The position numbers and the translations under genes were made by a program. From NCBI RefSeq assembly GCF_001874145.1, contig NZ_MPCX01000004.1, positions 166,776 to 230,775 of the forward strand: 64,000 nt of DNA, in the 5' to 3' direction. This document shows, in pieces, positions 8,068-18,542 of the stretch; position 1 is the first letter of the stretch, and each line of letters begins with the position of its first letter. The notes under the pieces are model-generated. The model had not been told where the DNA came from. It saw nothing but the letters and a program-made list of their open reading frames with translations, and made no database searches. This stretch comes from Lacinutrix sp. MedPE-SW. Lineage in GTDB: Bacteria > Bacteroidota > Bacteroidia > Flavobacteriales > Flavobacteriaceae.

Positions 8068-10187
8068 TGAGCAAAAAAAACCTTCAACATATAAGCATAA
8101 AATCTAGTAATAATCAAAGCAGTACAAATGTAAAAACTACAACTACTGCAGAAGATATAGCTATTAAATCTATATACTCTAAAAAAGATTTAGATAGTTT
8201 AGAACATTTAGATTTTGTAGCAGGCATTGCACCAAATTTACGAGGTCCATATTCTACCATGTACGTTCGTAGACCATGGACTATTAGGCAATATGCAGGA
8301 TTTTCTACTGCTGAAGAAAGCAATGCCTTTTATCGCAGAAATCTTGAAGCAGGACAAAAAGGACTATCAGTAGCTTTCGATTTAGCTACACATCGTGGTT
8401 ACGATAGTGATCATGAACGCGTGGTTGGAGATGTAGGAAAAGCAGGTGTCGCTATTGATAGTGTAGAAGACATGAAAGTTTTATTTAACCAAATACCGTT
8501 AGATAAAATGTCGGTTTCCATGACAATGAATGGTGCCGTTTTACCAATATTAGCTTTTTATATTGTTGCTGCCGAAGAACAAGGTGTAAAACCCGAAGCA
8601 TTAGCAGGAACTATTCAAAATGATATTTTGAAGGAATTTATGGTGCGTAATACATACATTTATCCACCAACACCTTCAATGAAAATCATTTCGGATATTT
8701 TTGAATACACGAGCAAGAACATGCCTAAATTTAATAGCATTAGTATTTCTGGTTACCATATGCAAGAAGCTGGTGCTACTTGTGATATTGAGTTAGCTTA
8801 CACCTTAGCAGATGGTTTAGAATATATTAGAAAAGGCTTAGCAGCAGGAATGGATATAGATACTTTTGCTCCTAGACTTTCTTTCTTTTGGGCTATTGGG
8901 ATGAATCATTTTATGGAAATCGCAAAAATGCGAGCTGCTAGAATGTTATGGGCTAAACTAGTAAAACAATTTAATCCAAAAAACCCAAAATCGCTTGCTC
9001 TAAGAACGCATTGCCAAACAAGCGGATGGAGTTTAACAGAGCAAGATCCTTTTAATAATGTAGCACGTACAACTATTGAAGCTGCTGCAGCTGCATTTGG
9101 CGGTACACAAAGTTTACATACTAATGCGTTAGACGAAGCTATTGCCTTACCAACAGATTTCTCTGCCAGAATTGCAAGAAACACTCAAATATTTCTACAA
9201 GAAGAAACCAATATTACAAAAACAGTAGATCCTTGGGCTGGAAGTTATTATGTTGAAAAACTAACACATGATATTGCACAAAAAGCATGGTCTTTAATTG
9301 AAGAAGTTGAAGAACTGGGAGGCATGACAAAAGCAATTGAAGCTGGTATTCCTAAACTTAGAATTGAAGAAGCCGCTGCAAGAAAACAAGCACGAATAGA
9401 CTCTGGACAAGACGTAATTGTTGGTGTTAATAAATATGTTTTAAAAGAAGAAGATCCTTTACATATTTTAGAAGTAGACAATCAAACGGTAAGACGTCAA
9501 CAAATTGAAAGCTTAAATAAAATTAAAGCCGAAAGAAACACCCAAAAAGTTGAACAAGCATTAAATAATTTAACGCAAGCTGCTAAATCTGGTAAAGAAA
9601 ATTTATTAGCTTTAGCCGTAGAAGCTGCACGAGAACGTGCAACTTTAGGAGAAATTAGTGATGCTTTAGAAACTGTATTTGGCAGATATAAAGCACAAAT
9701 AAAATCATTTTCTGGCGTGTATAGTAAAGAAATTAAAGACGATTCGTCTTTTGCAAAAGCAAAAGAACTAGCAGACCAATTTGCAGAACAAGATGGTAGA
9801 AGGCCACGTATTATGATTGCAAAAATGGGACAAGATGGTCATGATCGTGGTGCAAAAGTTGTAGCAACAGGCTATGCAGATGTTGGCTTTGATGTAGATA
9901 TTGGACCATTATTTCAAACACCAAAAGAAGCTGCAAAACAAGCAGTAGAAAACGATGTGCATGTTTTAGGAGTTTCTTCTCTTGCTGCCGGTCACAAAAC
10001 ATTAGTTCCACAAGTAATAGAAGAATTAAAACAATATGGCCGAGAAGATATTATGGTAATTGTTGGTGGTGTAATACCAAAACAAGATTACCAATATCTA
10101 TTTGATGCTGGTGCTGTAGCTGTATTTGGACCAGGAACCAAAATTAGCGAAGCAGCTATTACACTTCTAGAGATATTAATAGATTAG
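8067..10187 (+). CDS. scpA: methylmalonyl-CoA mutase large (alpha) subunit
   Basis: A full 706-residue catalytic subunit. The TIM barrel occupies about 60-545 ([21 protein letters not shown] substrate-binding segment, [11 protein letters not shown] near 310), and the C-terminal cobalamin domain (about 570-706) carries DGHDRG with the axial histidine H592, then GVSSLAAGH and GGVIP. It needs adenosylcobalamin and forms a heterodimer with the mutA product. The start codon overlaps the lipoprotein stop by one base. A GTPase chaperone (MeaB/ArgK) and an epimerase would be expected elsewhere; neither is in this window. Confidence 0.96.
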   Translation: MSKKNLQHISIKSSNNQSSTNVKTTTTAEDIAIKSIYSKKDLDSLEHLDFVAGIAPNLRGPYSTMYVRRPWTIRQYAGFSTAEESNAFYRRNLEAGQKGLSVAFDLATHRGYDSDHERVVGDVGKAGVAIDSVEDMKVLFNQIPLDKMSVSMTMNGAVLPILAFYIVAAEEQGVKPEALAGTIQNDILKEFMVRNTYIYPPTPSMKIISDIFEYTSKNMPKFNSISISGYHMQEAGATCDIELAYTLADGLEYIRKGLAAGMDIDTFAPRLSFFWAIGMNHFMEIAKMRAARMLWAKLVKQFNPKNPKSLALRTHCQTSGWSLTEQDPFNNVARTTIEAAAAAFGGTQSLHTNALDEAIALPTDFSARIARNTQIFLQEETNITKTVDPWAGSYYVEKLTHDIAQKAWSLIEEVEELGGMTKAIEAGIPKLRIEEAAARKQARIDSGQDVIVGVNKYVLKEEDPLHILEVDNQTVRRQQIESLNKIKAERNTQKVEQALNNLTQAAKSGKENLLALAVEAARERATLGEISDALETVFGRYKAQIKSFSGVYSKEIKDDSSFAKAKELADQFAEQDGRRPRIMIAKMGQDGHDRGAKVVATGYADVGFDVDIGPLFQTPKEAAKQAVENDVHVLGVSSLAAGHKTLVPQVIEELKQYGREDIMVIVGGVIPKQDYQYLFDAGAVAVFGPGTKISEAAITLLEILID

Positions 10188-10302
10188 TATTTTAAATATC
10201 AAATTTATAAAACAAAAAATTCTAGAATATTTGAAACAATTAATCTAAAATAGACTACTTGGAATAACAATTGCACTAATTTTTATTATATAATAATAAA
10301 CT

Positions 10303-11508
10303 ATGAAAAGCATAAAACATAAACACTACTTTACAATTTTAAGATGTTTATGGTTATGCTTTTTTTCGTTTTTTAGCTTTGGGCAACAAACTATTACCAA
10401 AGATTCTACTGCAATAAAAAATACAGTAGAAAACCATAACTCGACAATAAAAAATAAACAAAAAAAAACCATTTTATTTAATGGCGTTGATGGACCTTAT
10501 ATAATTAAAGACACTTTATATAGAGTTAACAGAGAAAATAAACTTATAGTTTCTCCACTAACAATTAAAGACTCAATACTTGTTGAAACAGACAATAAAG
10601 ATTTTAACACCTTTTTTGTAGCATTACAGCCAGAGTATTTTGTACCCGATACAAATTATGAGCTACCAAAGAAAATGGTTGTAATATCAGATATTGAAGG
10701 AAATTATAATGGCTTCGCTGGTTTTTTGTTTGCAAATAAAATAATCGATGAAAATCACAATTGGATTTTTAAAGATGGCCATTTAGTTTTAGGTGGTGAT
10801 TTTGTAGATCGCGGTATAAATGTAACCCAAGTATTGTGGTTAATTTATAAACTAGAATATCAAGCCAAAAAACATGGTGGAATGATTCATTTTATTTTAG
10901 GGAATCATGAAATATTAAATTTTCATGGTGATTATAGATATAATCAAGGTAAATACATAAAAATTGCTCAAGAAATAAGTCAATTAAAAAATAAAAAAGA
11001 AGCACTTAAACACCTTTACTCCCAACATTCTGAACTTGGAAAATGGTTAGCCACCAAAAATGTTGCAGAAAAAATTGGAGAATATTTATTTGTACATGCA
11101 GGACTTAGTCCAGAAATACTAGATTACGAATTAAGTTTAAGTGATATAAATAATCTTATTCGTTTAAGGTTTGATACCATTAAAAAACCCAAAAACAAAA
11201 CACTTAATTTTTTATATAGCCCAAAAGGTCCTTTTTGGTATCGTGGTTTAGTAAAAACAAGGTTTCAATACGACAGAATTAAAAAAGAAGAGCTTGATGC
11301 TATTTTAAGATATTACGATGTTAAAAAAATAGTTATTGGTCATACTCCTGTAAATGAAATTTCTACTGATTTTAGTGGAAAAATTATTAGAACCGATGTG
11401 CATCACGGTTACCAAAAATTCTCTGGAGATACAAAAGGCTTACTTATTGAAAATGGTATAGAATATATTATTGACGATAAAGCAAATAAAACATTATTAC
11501 AGCAATAA
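10303..11508 (+). CDS. exported calcineurin-like metallophosphatase (Shewanella-like protein phosphatase type)
   Basis: A 401-residue protein with a signal peptide-like N terminus (LWLCFFSFFSFGQQ) and the PPP phosphatase motifs in order: SDIEGN (position of GDxHG) at about 128, GGDFVDRG at about 165, GNHE at about 202, HAG near 265 and IGHTP near 347. The variant motif order and length fit bacterial Shewanella-like (ShLP) phosphatases better than classical Ser/Thr phosphatases. It would act in the periplasm on phosphoesters or phosphoproteins; the substrate is unknown. It abuts the convergent CotH-kinase gene with no intergenic base. Confidence 0.82.
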   Translation: MKSIKHKHYFTILRCLWLCFFSFFSFGQQTITKDSTAIKNTVENHNSTIKNKQKKTILFNGVDGPYIIKDTLYRVNRENKLIVSPLTIKDSILVETDNKDFNTFFVALQPEYFVPDTNYELPKKMVVISDIEGNYNGFAGFLFANKIIDENHNWIFKDGHLVLGGDFVDRGINVTQVLWLIYKLEYQAKKHGGMIHFILGNHEILNFHGDYRYNQGKYIKIAQEISQLKNKKEALKHLYSQHSELGKWLATKNVAEKIGEYLFVHAGLSPEILDYELSLSDINNLIRLRFDTIKKPKNKTLNFLYSPKGPFWYRGLVKTRFQYDRIKKEELDAILRYYDVKKIVIGHTPVNEISTDFSGKIIRTDVHHGYQKFSGDTKGLLIENGIEYIIDDKANKTLLQQ

Positions 11509-12960
11509 TTATAGGCTATTAAAATAGTTATCTAAAATATTAAGTCTATCCTCCAACCATTGCTTTAAATACTCATAATGTTCTTTATTAGAGACTTCGT
11601 TTAATTTATTTTGCCATACTAATTGTTCACGCTCATAAATTTTATTTTTAGTAAATTCATTATAAAGCTTATCTACTTTTGCTAATAAAGTTTCATAACT
11701 ATATTCATTTGTTTTTAAAGCATTCCATCGTGATTTTACTTTGGTTTTATAGTCATTAGGGTTTAGTTCCAATAACCTATTAAACAGCCCATTTCCTAAA
11801 ATATCTTTTCTATATTTTTCCTGCTTACCATCTTGTATAATTCCCATTACTCCGTCTAAATCCCAGGCTACAAAAAAGTAAGGTTCACCAGTATTATATT
11901 TAGCTAAATAGTAATTTTTTCCAAGATTATCTGTTGCTCTAACTACATTTATAAAAATATAGTAATCAATTACATTTTCAATATGCACATTATTTTCAAT
12001 TGTATTTTTAAACAAATCATCACTACCATTAACCACTAAATCTTGAAACTTAGCTAAATCTTTCCATTCGGCTTTATAATCTATAAAAGGATACTCAATC
12101 CTCCAACCATTCCAATGTGGAAAGAGGTTATTGTATTTTGGAGATTTTGTAAAGTCTGGTCCACCTTTATACGAGTTGGCTTTAAATAATTCGCCGTGTA
12201 TATTTTTACCTTCGTTTTCTTTTAATTGTAATTGTTTTCTGTCTATAGATTCTGAAAATTGATACAAACCGTAATACTCATCATTTTTAAATAACTCTAC
12301 ATAAGCAATATCAATTCCGCTTTTAGCTTTTGGTTCTAGCTTAGAGTAATAAGGCTCATGAACTTTAGTCCATAATTTAGCCGAAATATGAGATCGTAAA
12401 CGTAAAGGCTCATTAAACATACCATCAAGAATCCAGTCATCATCAGACCTTAGTCCTTTAAATTTCAAATCTTTTTTCTGTTTAGTAATACTATCATTCC
12501 AAAACTCTATATCAAAAGATTTTTTCGCAAATGTTAGTGACAAATTTCCACGATGTCTCACACCCATTGTGCTTTTAATATGTTCACCAGCATTATAATA
12601 ACAAAAATAACCTGGGATTTTATTGTTTCGGTTTATTTTAGGGTCGTCTATAGTAACTTGTACTACAGGCAATTTTGTAATATAAAGTGTATAATCACGC
12701 CCATTGTTAACACTATATGCTTCAGCATAAGACAATGTTTTTACCACGTTTTCAAACTTTAAAACAGTATTAAACTTAACTTGGCTAATACTTTTATTTT
12801 CAGCATTAATAGAATCTAAATCCTTAATATGCCAAACAATAATTTTATTTTTATTATCGATACCGTAACTACCTGCTTCAGCTATAATTTCTTGAGCAAA
12901 TATGAGGTTTACACTAAAAAAAATAATAACCAATATTAAAACTTGCTTAAGTTGCTTCAT
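11509..12960 (-). CDS. CotH kinase family protein, exported
   Basis: I choose the ATG at 12960 (483 residues) because the protein then begins MKQLKQVLILVIIFFSVNLIFAQ, a proper signal peptide; the track start adds seven residues in front. The CotH domain spans roughly 100-430: GVRHRGNLS and KKSFDIEFW, SDDDWILDG, the GLYQFSE strand, and the active-site-like WDLDGVMG. CotH proteins are atypical kinases that phosphorylate secreted proteins such as spore coat proteins; bacterial non-spore homologues are common in Bacteroidota. A TACTTTAA box at 12987-12994 may be the promoter. It converges on the phosphatase gene. Confidence 0.85.
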   Translation of the reverse strand: MKQLKQVLILVIIFFSVNLIFAQEIIAEAGSYGIDNKNKIIVWHIKDLDSINAENKSISQVKFNTVLKFENVVKTLSYAEAYSVNNGRDYTLYITKLPVVQVTIDDPKINRNNKIPGYFCYYNAGEHIKSTMGVRHRGNLSLTFAKKSFDIEFWNDSITKQKKDLKFKGLRSDDDWILDGMFNEPLRLRSHISAKLWTKVHEPYYSKLEPKAKSGIDIAYVELFKNDEYYGLYQFSESIDRKQLQLKENEGKNIHGELFKANSYKGGPDFTKSPKYNNLFPHWNGWRIEYPFIDYKAEWKDLAKFQDLVVNGSDDLFKNTIENNVHIENVIDYYIFINVVRATDNLGKNYYLAKYNTGEPYFFVAWDLDGVMGIIQDGKQEKYRKDILGNGLFNRLLELNPNDYKTKVKSRWNALKTNEYSYETLLAKVDKLYNEFTKNKIYEREQLVWQNKLNEVSNKEHYEYLKQWLEDRLNILDNYFNSL

Positions 12961-13169
12961 TGTTCTGTTTATATTTTGCATATATGTTAAAGTAACAAAT
13001 TATTTTTAACTCTACTACACTCATTTTTTAGCAATTGTTATGCCTAAGGCAGAAATTAACTTAAAATTTAAATTTCTTACATAAAATGTTAAAATTTTAT
13101 CAAAACAAAAACTTAATCTGCTTAAATTATTAACTTAATAAACTATTAATCAAACAAAACAAACAATTC

Positions 13170-16019
13170 ATGAATGTATCAAAATTCAGGAAGTTAGTGT
13201 TTACAACACTAATTACCACATCCATTATGCTATTTTCTACAGTATCAAAAGCTCAGGAAAAGCCAACCAAAACTTTACAAACTTCACAAAAAGTCCCTTT
13301 TAACCCAGAAGTAAAAACAGGTGTTTTAAGCAATGGACTTACATACTACATAAAAAATAATGGCAAGCCAGAAAACAAAGTAGAACTGCGCTTAGTTATT
13401 AATGCCGGTTCTATTTTAGAAGATAAAGACCAACTAGGTTTAGCTCACTTTATGGAGCACATGAATTTTAACGGAACCAAGAATTTTAAAAAAAATGAAT
13501 TAGTAGATTATCTACAAAGCATAGGTGTAAAATTTGGTGCGCATTTAAATGCCTACACAAGTTTTGATGAAACTGTATACATTTTACCAATACCTAGTGA
13601 AGATCCTGAAAAACTAGAAAAAGGATTTCAAATTTTAGAAGATTGGGCACATAATGCACTATTAACCGAAGAAGAAATTGATAACGAACGAGGTGTTGTT
13701 TTAGAAGAATTAAGGCTAGGTAAAGGCGCAAACGAACGCATGATGCAACGCTACTTACCTAAACTAATGTATGGGTCGCAGTACGCAAAAAGATTACCTA
13801 TTGGAACCCAAGAAAGTATAGAAAATTTTACTTACGAAAGTTTAAGACGCTTTTATAAAGATTGGTACAGACCAGATTTAATGTCTGTTATGGCTGTAGG
13901 AGATGTTGATGTTGCCACATTAGAAGAAAAAATAAAAACACATTTTGGACGTATTGCTCCTGCTAAAAGCCCAAGAAAAAGAGATGTTTTTTATGTACCA
14001 AATCATGATGAAACATTTGTTGCTATAGAGTCTGACAAAGAAGCCTCTTTCTCTCAAGTACAAGTCATGTTTAAAGACTCAAACAATGCTAAAGTTGAAG
14101 AAACGGTAGAAGATTATAGAAAATCTATGGCAAAAAGCTTGTTTTCACAAATGATTAATACAAGACTAGGAGAATTAAGAAATAGCGAAAATCCTCCGTT
14201 TGTATTTGGCTCTAGCTTTTATGGCGGTACTTGGGCACGAACAAAAAACGCATACCAATCTTTTGCAATGACGAGTGAAACAGACCAATTAAAAGCATTA
14301 AAAGCGCTTTTAGAAGAAAACGAACGTGTTAAACGTTATGGATTTCAACAAGGCGAATTTGAAAGAGCTAAAAAAAGAATGTTAGCCAGCATGGAAAAGT
14401 CTTTTAAAGATAAAGACAAAATGGAATCTAACAGAATTATTGGAGAGTACATTAGACATTTTCTTGAAGGAGAAGTAATGCCTGGTATTACCTGGGAATA
14501 CAATATGTATAAAAACGAACTACCAAACATTACCTTAGAAGAAGTTAATAGTTTAATTAAAAACTACTTAAGAGACGATAATAGAGTTATTGTAATTACA
14601 GGACCAGAAAAAGAAGGCTTAGAAAAGGTTACAGAAGCACAGGTAAAAACATTATTAAACGGATTAAAAGATGCAGATATAAAACCTTACGAAGACGAAG
14701 CTGTCGCTTCTTCTTTAATTTCTAAACTTCCTCCAAAAGGTAGTATTACAAATACTGTTAAAGATGAAAAATTAGGCACTACTACTCTTACACTTAGTAA
14801 TGGAGCAACAGTAACTTATAAGAAAACAGATTTTAAAAATGATGAAATTATGTTTGAAGCCTTTAGCTTTGGCGGTAATTCATTATACACAGATGCAGAC
14901 TATAAAGCCACAAATTTTGCTAATGGAGGTTTAGCTGAAGCTGGAGTAAACGGTTTCGACAAAACGCAATTAAGCAAAATGTTATCTGGTAAAATTGTAA
15001 ATGTTAGACCAAGCATTGGTACTTATAGCGAGAATTTTAGAGGTTCATCTACACCAAAAGATCTTGAAGAATTATTTCAGTTAACGCATTTATATTTTAC
15101 AGCATTAAATAAAGACGAGAAAGCATACAACTCATATATCAATAAACAAAAAGCATTTATTGGTAATATGTTATCAAATCCGCAAACATTCTTCTCTATA
15201 GAAATGGGTAAATTTATGTATGGAAAAAGTCCAAGATACATGGGATTTCCAACACCAGAAGCGTTTGACGCAGCAGATTACGACTTGGCATATAAAAAAT
15301 ACAAAGAACGTTTTGCAGATGCTGGAGATTTTAAATTTTACTTTGTAGGTAATATAGACGAAGCTAAAATTAAAGCATTTTCAGAAAAATACTTAGCCAG
15401 TTTACCAACAAATAATAGTAACGAAAAATATATAGTTACAGATTTTAGACCACTTACAGGACAACACACAAAAATTGTAGAAAAAGGAACCGACGAAAAA
15501 AGTTCAGTTAGAATAACCTATCACGGTCCAACAACGTACAATGCTAAAGAAGCTCATGCACTTACAAGTTTAGGAGAAATTTTAACCATAAAATTAGTCG
15601 AAAAATTAAGAGAAGAAGAAGGTGGCGTTTATGGTGCTGGAGCAAGAGGAAGCATTAGTAAAATGCCTTATGGTTGGTTTAATTTTAACATAAGCTTTCC
15701 ATGCGGTCCAGAAAATGTTGAAAAACTTAAAAATGCTGCTTTAGCAGAAGTAGACAAGCTAATAAAAAACGGCCCAACAGAAAAAGACCTCGCAAAGGTA
15801 AAAGAAGCACAACTTTTAGAAAGAAAAGAACAGCTAAAACAAAATCGTTTTTGGATGAATTTGCTTAAAAATGCAGACTATCAAGACAAAGATGCTAAAA
15901 GAATTTTTACGTTTGAAGATGATGTAAATAACTTAACTAAAGAATTTTTACAAACTATAGCTAAAAAATACTTAACCAATGGTTATATTTTAGGTATTCA
16001 TAATCCTGAAAAAGCATAA
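13170..16019 (+). CDS. large M16 (pitrilysin/insulinase-type) zinc metallopeptidase
   Basis: A 949-residue exported protease with signal peptide (LITTSIMLFSTVSKAQ). The inverted zinc motif is HFMEH (H93, E96, H97) and the distal glutamate lies in ERGVVLEE about 75 residues later. Two M16 N/C-domain pairs are present, the second (about 520-949) without HxxEH, as usual. Such proteins degrade peptides in the periplasm or outside the cell. The gene is a single transcript ended by a hairpin 25 bases downstream. No TAnnTTTG box was found upstream. Confidence 0.92.
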   Translation: MNVSKFRKLVFTTLITTSIMLFSTVSKAQEKPTKTLQTSQKVPFNPEVKTGVLSNGLTYYIKNNGKPENKVELRLVINAGSILEDKDQLGLAHFMEHMNFNGTKNFKKNELVDYLQSIGVKFGAHLNAYTSFDETVYILPIPSEDPEKLEKGFQILEDWAHNALLTEEEIDNERGVVLEELRLGKGANERMMQRYLPKLMYGSQYAKRLPIGTQESIENFTYESLRRFYKDWYRPDLMSVMAVGDVDVATLEEKIKTHFGRIAPAKSPRKRDVFYVPNHDETFVAIESDKEASFSQVQVMFKDSNNAKVEETVEDYRKSMAKSLFSQMINTRLGELRNSENPPFVFGSSFYGGTWARTKNAYQSFAMTSETDQLKALKALLEENERVKRYGFQQGEFERAKKRMLASMEKSFKDKDKMESNRIIGEYIRHFLEGEVMPGITWEYNMYKNELPNITLEEVNSLIKNYLRDDNRVIVITGPEKEGLEKVTEAQVKTLLNGLKDADIKPYEDEAVASSLISKLPPKGSITNTVKDEKLGTTTLTLSNGATVTYKKTDFKNDEIMFEAFSFGGNSLYTDADYKATNFANGGLAEAGVNGFDKTQLSKMLSGKIVNVRPSIGTYSENFRGSSTPKDLEELFQLTHLYFTALNKDEKAYNSYINKQKAFIGNMLSNPQTFFSIEMGKFMYGKSPRYMGFPTPEAFDAADYDLAYKKYKERFADAGDFKFYFVGNIDEAKIKAFSEKYLASLPTNNSNEKYIVTDFRPLTGQHTKIVEKGTDEKSSVRITYHGPTTYNAKEAHALTSLGEILTIKLVEKLREEEGGVYGAGARGSISKMPYGWFNFNISFPCGPENVEKLKNAALAEVDKLIKNGPTEKDLAKVKEAQLLERKEQLKQNRFWMNLLKNADYQDKDAKRIFTFEDDVNNLTKEFLQTIAKKYLTNGYILGIHNPEKA

Positions 16020-16044
16020 AAAGCTTTATAATTAATACGTTAAC

Positions 16045-16075
16045 AAAGCAGCTAGAAATAGCTGCTTTATTTATT
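16045..16075 (+). terminator. terminator after the M16 peptidase gene
   Basis: AAAGCAGCTA-GAAA-TAGCTGCTTT forms a 10-bp stem with a GNRA tetraloop, followed by ATTTATTTT. It lies between the M16 gene and parA. Confidence 0.75.
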
Positions 16076-16175
16076 TTACCAACTGTTAACAACTTCCATT
16101 TTTAAAACCCATAAATAATTGTATTTTTACGCTGGACTTTAAATATTAAATTCCCTAATAAAACCAAATCATTTA

Positions 16176-16940
16176 ATGGGTAAAATAATCGCCATTGCCA
16201 ATCAAAAAGGAGGAGTTGGAAAAACAACTACATCTGTAAACTTAGCAGCTTCTTTAGGTGTTCTTGAAAAAAAAGTATTACTTATAGATGCAGATCCACA
16301 AGCAAATTCTACATCTGGTTTAGGCCTGGATGTTGAAGCTGTAGAAATTGGTACCTATCAACTTTTAGAACATACTAATAGCGCAAAAGATGCTATTATA
16401 AGTACTAATACTCCTAATTTAGATATCATTCCGGCTCACATAGACTTAGTTGCTATTGAAATAGAATTAGTAGATAAGGATCAACGTGAATACATGATGA
16501 AAAGGGCTTTAGAAGCTATAAAAGATGACTATGATTACATCTTAATAGATTGCGCTCCATCTTTAGGCTTGCTAACTTTAAATGCTTTAACAGCAGCAGA
16601 TGCTGTTATTATTCCTATTCAATGCGAATATTTTGCACTTGAAGGTTTAGGGAAATTATTAAACACTATAAAAAGTGTTCAAAAAATACACAATTCGGCA
16701 TTAGATATTGAAGGTTTACTTTTAACTATGTACGATTCTAGATTGCGTTTATCTAATCAAGTTGTTGAAGAAGTTCAAAAACATTTTAACGATATGGTTT
16801 TTGAAACCATAATACAACGTAACGTTAAATTAAGTGAAGCACCAAGTTACGGCGAAAACATTATAAATTATGATGCATCAAGTAAAGGTGCAGCAAACTA
16901 TTTAAGTTTAGCAAAAGAAATAATAAATAAAAACTCCTAA
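16176..16940 (+). CDS. parA: chromosome partitioning ATPase ParA (Soj)
   Basis: A 254-residue ATPase with the deviant Walker A KGGVGKTT at residues 10-17, Walker A' LLIDADPQANST at 39-50 and Walker B YILIDCAP near 122. The length is that of chromosomal ParA without an N-terminal DNA-binding extension. It acts with ParB, encoded two bases downstream, to segregate the origin region. A near-consensus -7 box (TATTTTTA at 16122-16129) precedes it. Confidence 0.96.
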   Translation: MGKIIAIANQKGGVGKTTTSVNLAASLGVLEKKVLLIDADPQANSTSGLGLDVEAVEIGTYQLLEHTNSAKDAIISTNTPNLDIIPAHIDLVAIEIELVDKDQREYMMKRALEAIKDDYDYILIDCAPSLGLLTLNALTAADAVIIPIQCEYFALEGLGKLLNTIKSVQKIHNSALDIEGLLLTMYDSRLRLSNQVVEEVQKHFNDMVFETIIQRNVKLSEAPSYGENIINYDASSKGAANYLSLAKEIINKNS

Positions 16941-16942
16941 AC

Positions 16943-17851
16943 ATGGCGAAGGCAACAAAGAAACAGGCTTTAGGTAGAGGACTTTCGGCTTTATTAAAAG
17001 ACCCAAGTAACGATATACAATCTGCAGAAGATAAAAATGCAGACAAAGTAGTAGGTAATATTATAGAATTAGAATTATCTGCTATAGAAATGAATCCATT
17101 TCAACCAAGAACAAACTTTAACGAAGAATCTCTACGCGAGTTAGCCTCTTCTATTAAAGAACTTGGAGTTATACAACCAATTACGGTAAGAAAATTAGGC
17201 TATGATAAATACCAATTAGTATCTGGAGAACGTCGTTTTCGCGCCTCTACGCTTATTGGCTTAGAAACAATTCCAGCATACATACGTATTGCAAACGACC
17301 AGGAAAGTCTAGAAATGGCACTTGTAGAAAATATACAACGTCAAGATTTAGACCCTATAGAAATTGCATTATCATACCAACGCTTAATAGACGAGATTAA
17401 TTTAACTCAAGAGCAAATGAGTGAGCGTGTTGGTAAAAAACGTTCAACAATTGCAAACTATTTACGTCTATTAAAATTAGACCCAATCATACAAACAGGT
17501 ATGAGAGACGGCTTTTTATCTATGGGTCATGGTAGAGCAATAATTAATATTGAAGACCAAACAGTACAATTAGATATTTACGAAAAAATATTATCTAATA
17601 AACTATCGGTTAGAGAAACAGAAGCTTTAGTTAAAAACTTTAATGCAACAAGTGAAGTAGAAGTTCCAAAAAAACCTGTTGAAACAGAAATGCCGAAGTT
17701 TGTTAAAAAAGGCATAAAAGAGTTTTCAGAATACTTTGGACATAAAATAGACGTTAAAATCTCTAACAATGGTAAAGGAAAAATTACAATTCCTTTTCAT
17801 TCTGAAGAAGATTTTAACCGTATAAAAAAGTTAGTGCAACGTGCTAAATAA
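16943..17851 (+). CDS. parB: chromosome partitioning protein ParB
   Basis: A 302-residue CTPase/DNA-binding protein. It has ALGRGLSALL (ParA-stimulating N terminus, 9-19), the ParB nuclease-like/CTP-binding domain with NPFQPR (about 50) and GERRFRAS (about 93), ENIQRQDLDPIE (about 130) and a helix-turn-helix around 148-185 for parS binding. The C-terminal part is the dimerisation domain. The last 11 bases overlap the next gene, so the DUF5683 gene is translationally linked. Confidence 0.96.
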   Translation: MAKATKKQALGRGLSALLKDPSNDIQSAEDKNADKVVGNIIELELSAIEMNPFQPRTNFNEESLRELASSIKELGVIQPITVRKLGYDKYQLVSGERRFRASTLIGLETIPAYIRIANDQESLEMALVENIQRQDLDPIEIALSYQRLIDEINLTQEQMSERVGKKRSTIANYLRLLKLDPIIQTGMRDGFLSMGHGRAIINIEDQTVQLDIYEKILSNKLSVRETEALVKNFNATSEVEVPKKPVETEMPKFVKKGIKEFSEYFGHKIDVKISNNGKGKITIPFHSEEDFNRIKKLVQRAK

Positions 17852-18440
17852 ATTCATATTATTTTTCTGCTTTGTTTTAGCCTTAAGTTTTCCTGCTTTG
17901 GCTCAAGAAAACCAACCTAAAACAAAACAAGACACCGAGAAGCTTGGTGATTTAAAAACCGAAATTGATAGCACGCAGTTACGCAAGCCTATAAACCCGC
18001 TTTCTCCTGCAAAAGCAGCCTTCTATTCTGCCGTATTACCAGGATTAGGACAAGCTTACAATAAAAAATACTGGAAAATACCAATTGTTTATGGAGCTCT
18101 TGGTGCAGGAATATATTTTTATACCACAAATAATAAAAATTACAATAGAACCAGAGACGCTTACAAACGTCGTTTAGCAGGTTTTACAGATGATGAGTTT
18201 CAAGGTAGATTAACAGATGATGGCCTTTTAGAAAGACAAAAAACCTTTAGAAGAAATAAAGAATTATCTTTATTAATTACAGTAGGTTTATATGCCTTAA
18301 ATATTATAGATGCGAACGTAGATGCACACTTGCTTCAATTTAATGTAGATGAAGATTTATCATTAAAACCGCATTATGAAATAAACGAAATAGACAAAAC
18401 AGGAAATTTTGGCTTAACGCTAAATTTTAAAATAAATTAA
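17841..18440 (+). CDS. DUF5683 domain-containing membrane protein
   Basis: A 199-residue protein with signal peptide (FFCFVLALSFPALAQ) and the DUF5683 signature around 50-80 (PLSPAKAAFYSAVLPGLGQ, YNKKYWKIP), then two hydrophobic segments and a beta-like C terminus. The start overlaps parB by 11 bases. The family is regularly encoded beside parAB and dapB in Bacteroidota; its role is unknown. The start at 17841 gives the complete signal peptide. Confidence 0.8.
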   Translation: MLNKFILFFCFVLALSFPALAQENQPKTKQDTEKLGDLKTEIDSTQLRKPINPLSPAKAAFYSAVLPGLGQAYNKKYWKIPIVYGALGAGIYFYTTNNKNYNRTRDAYKRRLAGFTDDEFQGRLTDDGLLERQKTFRRNKELSLLITVGLYALNIIDANVDAHLLQFNVDEDLSLKPHYEINEIDKTGNFGLTLNFKIN

Positions 18441-18542
18441 ACTTAATATACTTTAATTTAATACAATTTTAATTAAACTAAAGTAATAAGATATTCTGTA
18501 TCACTAATAGTATATTTAATACAGAAATAAAAAAATCTACAC

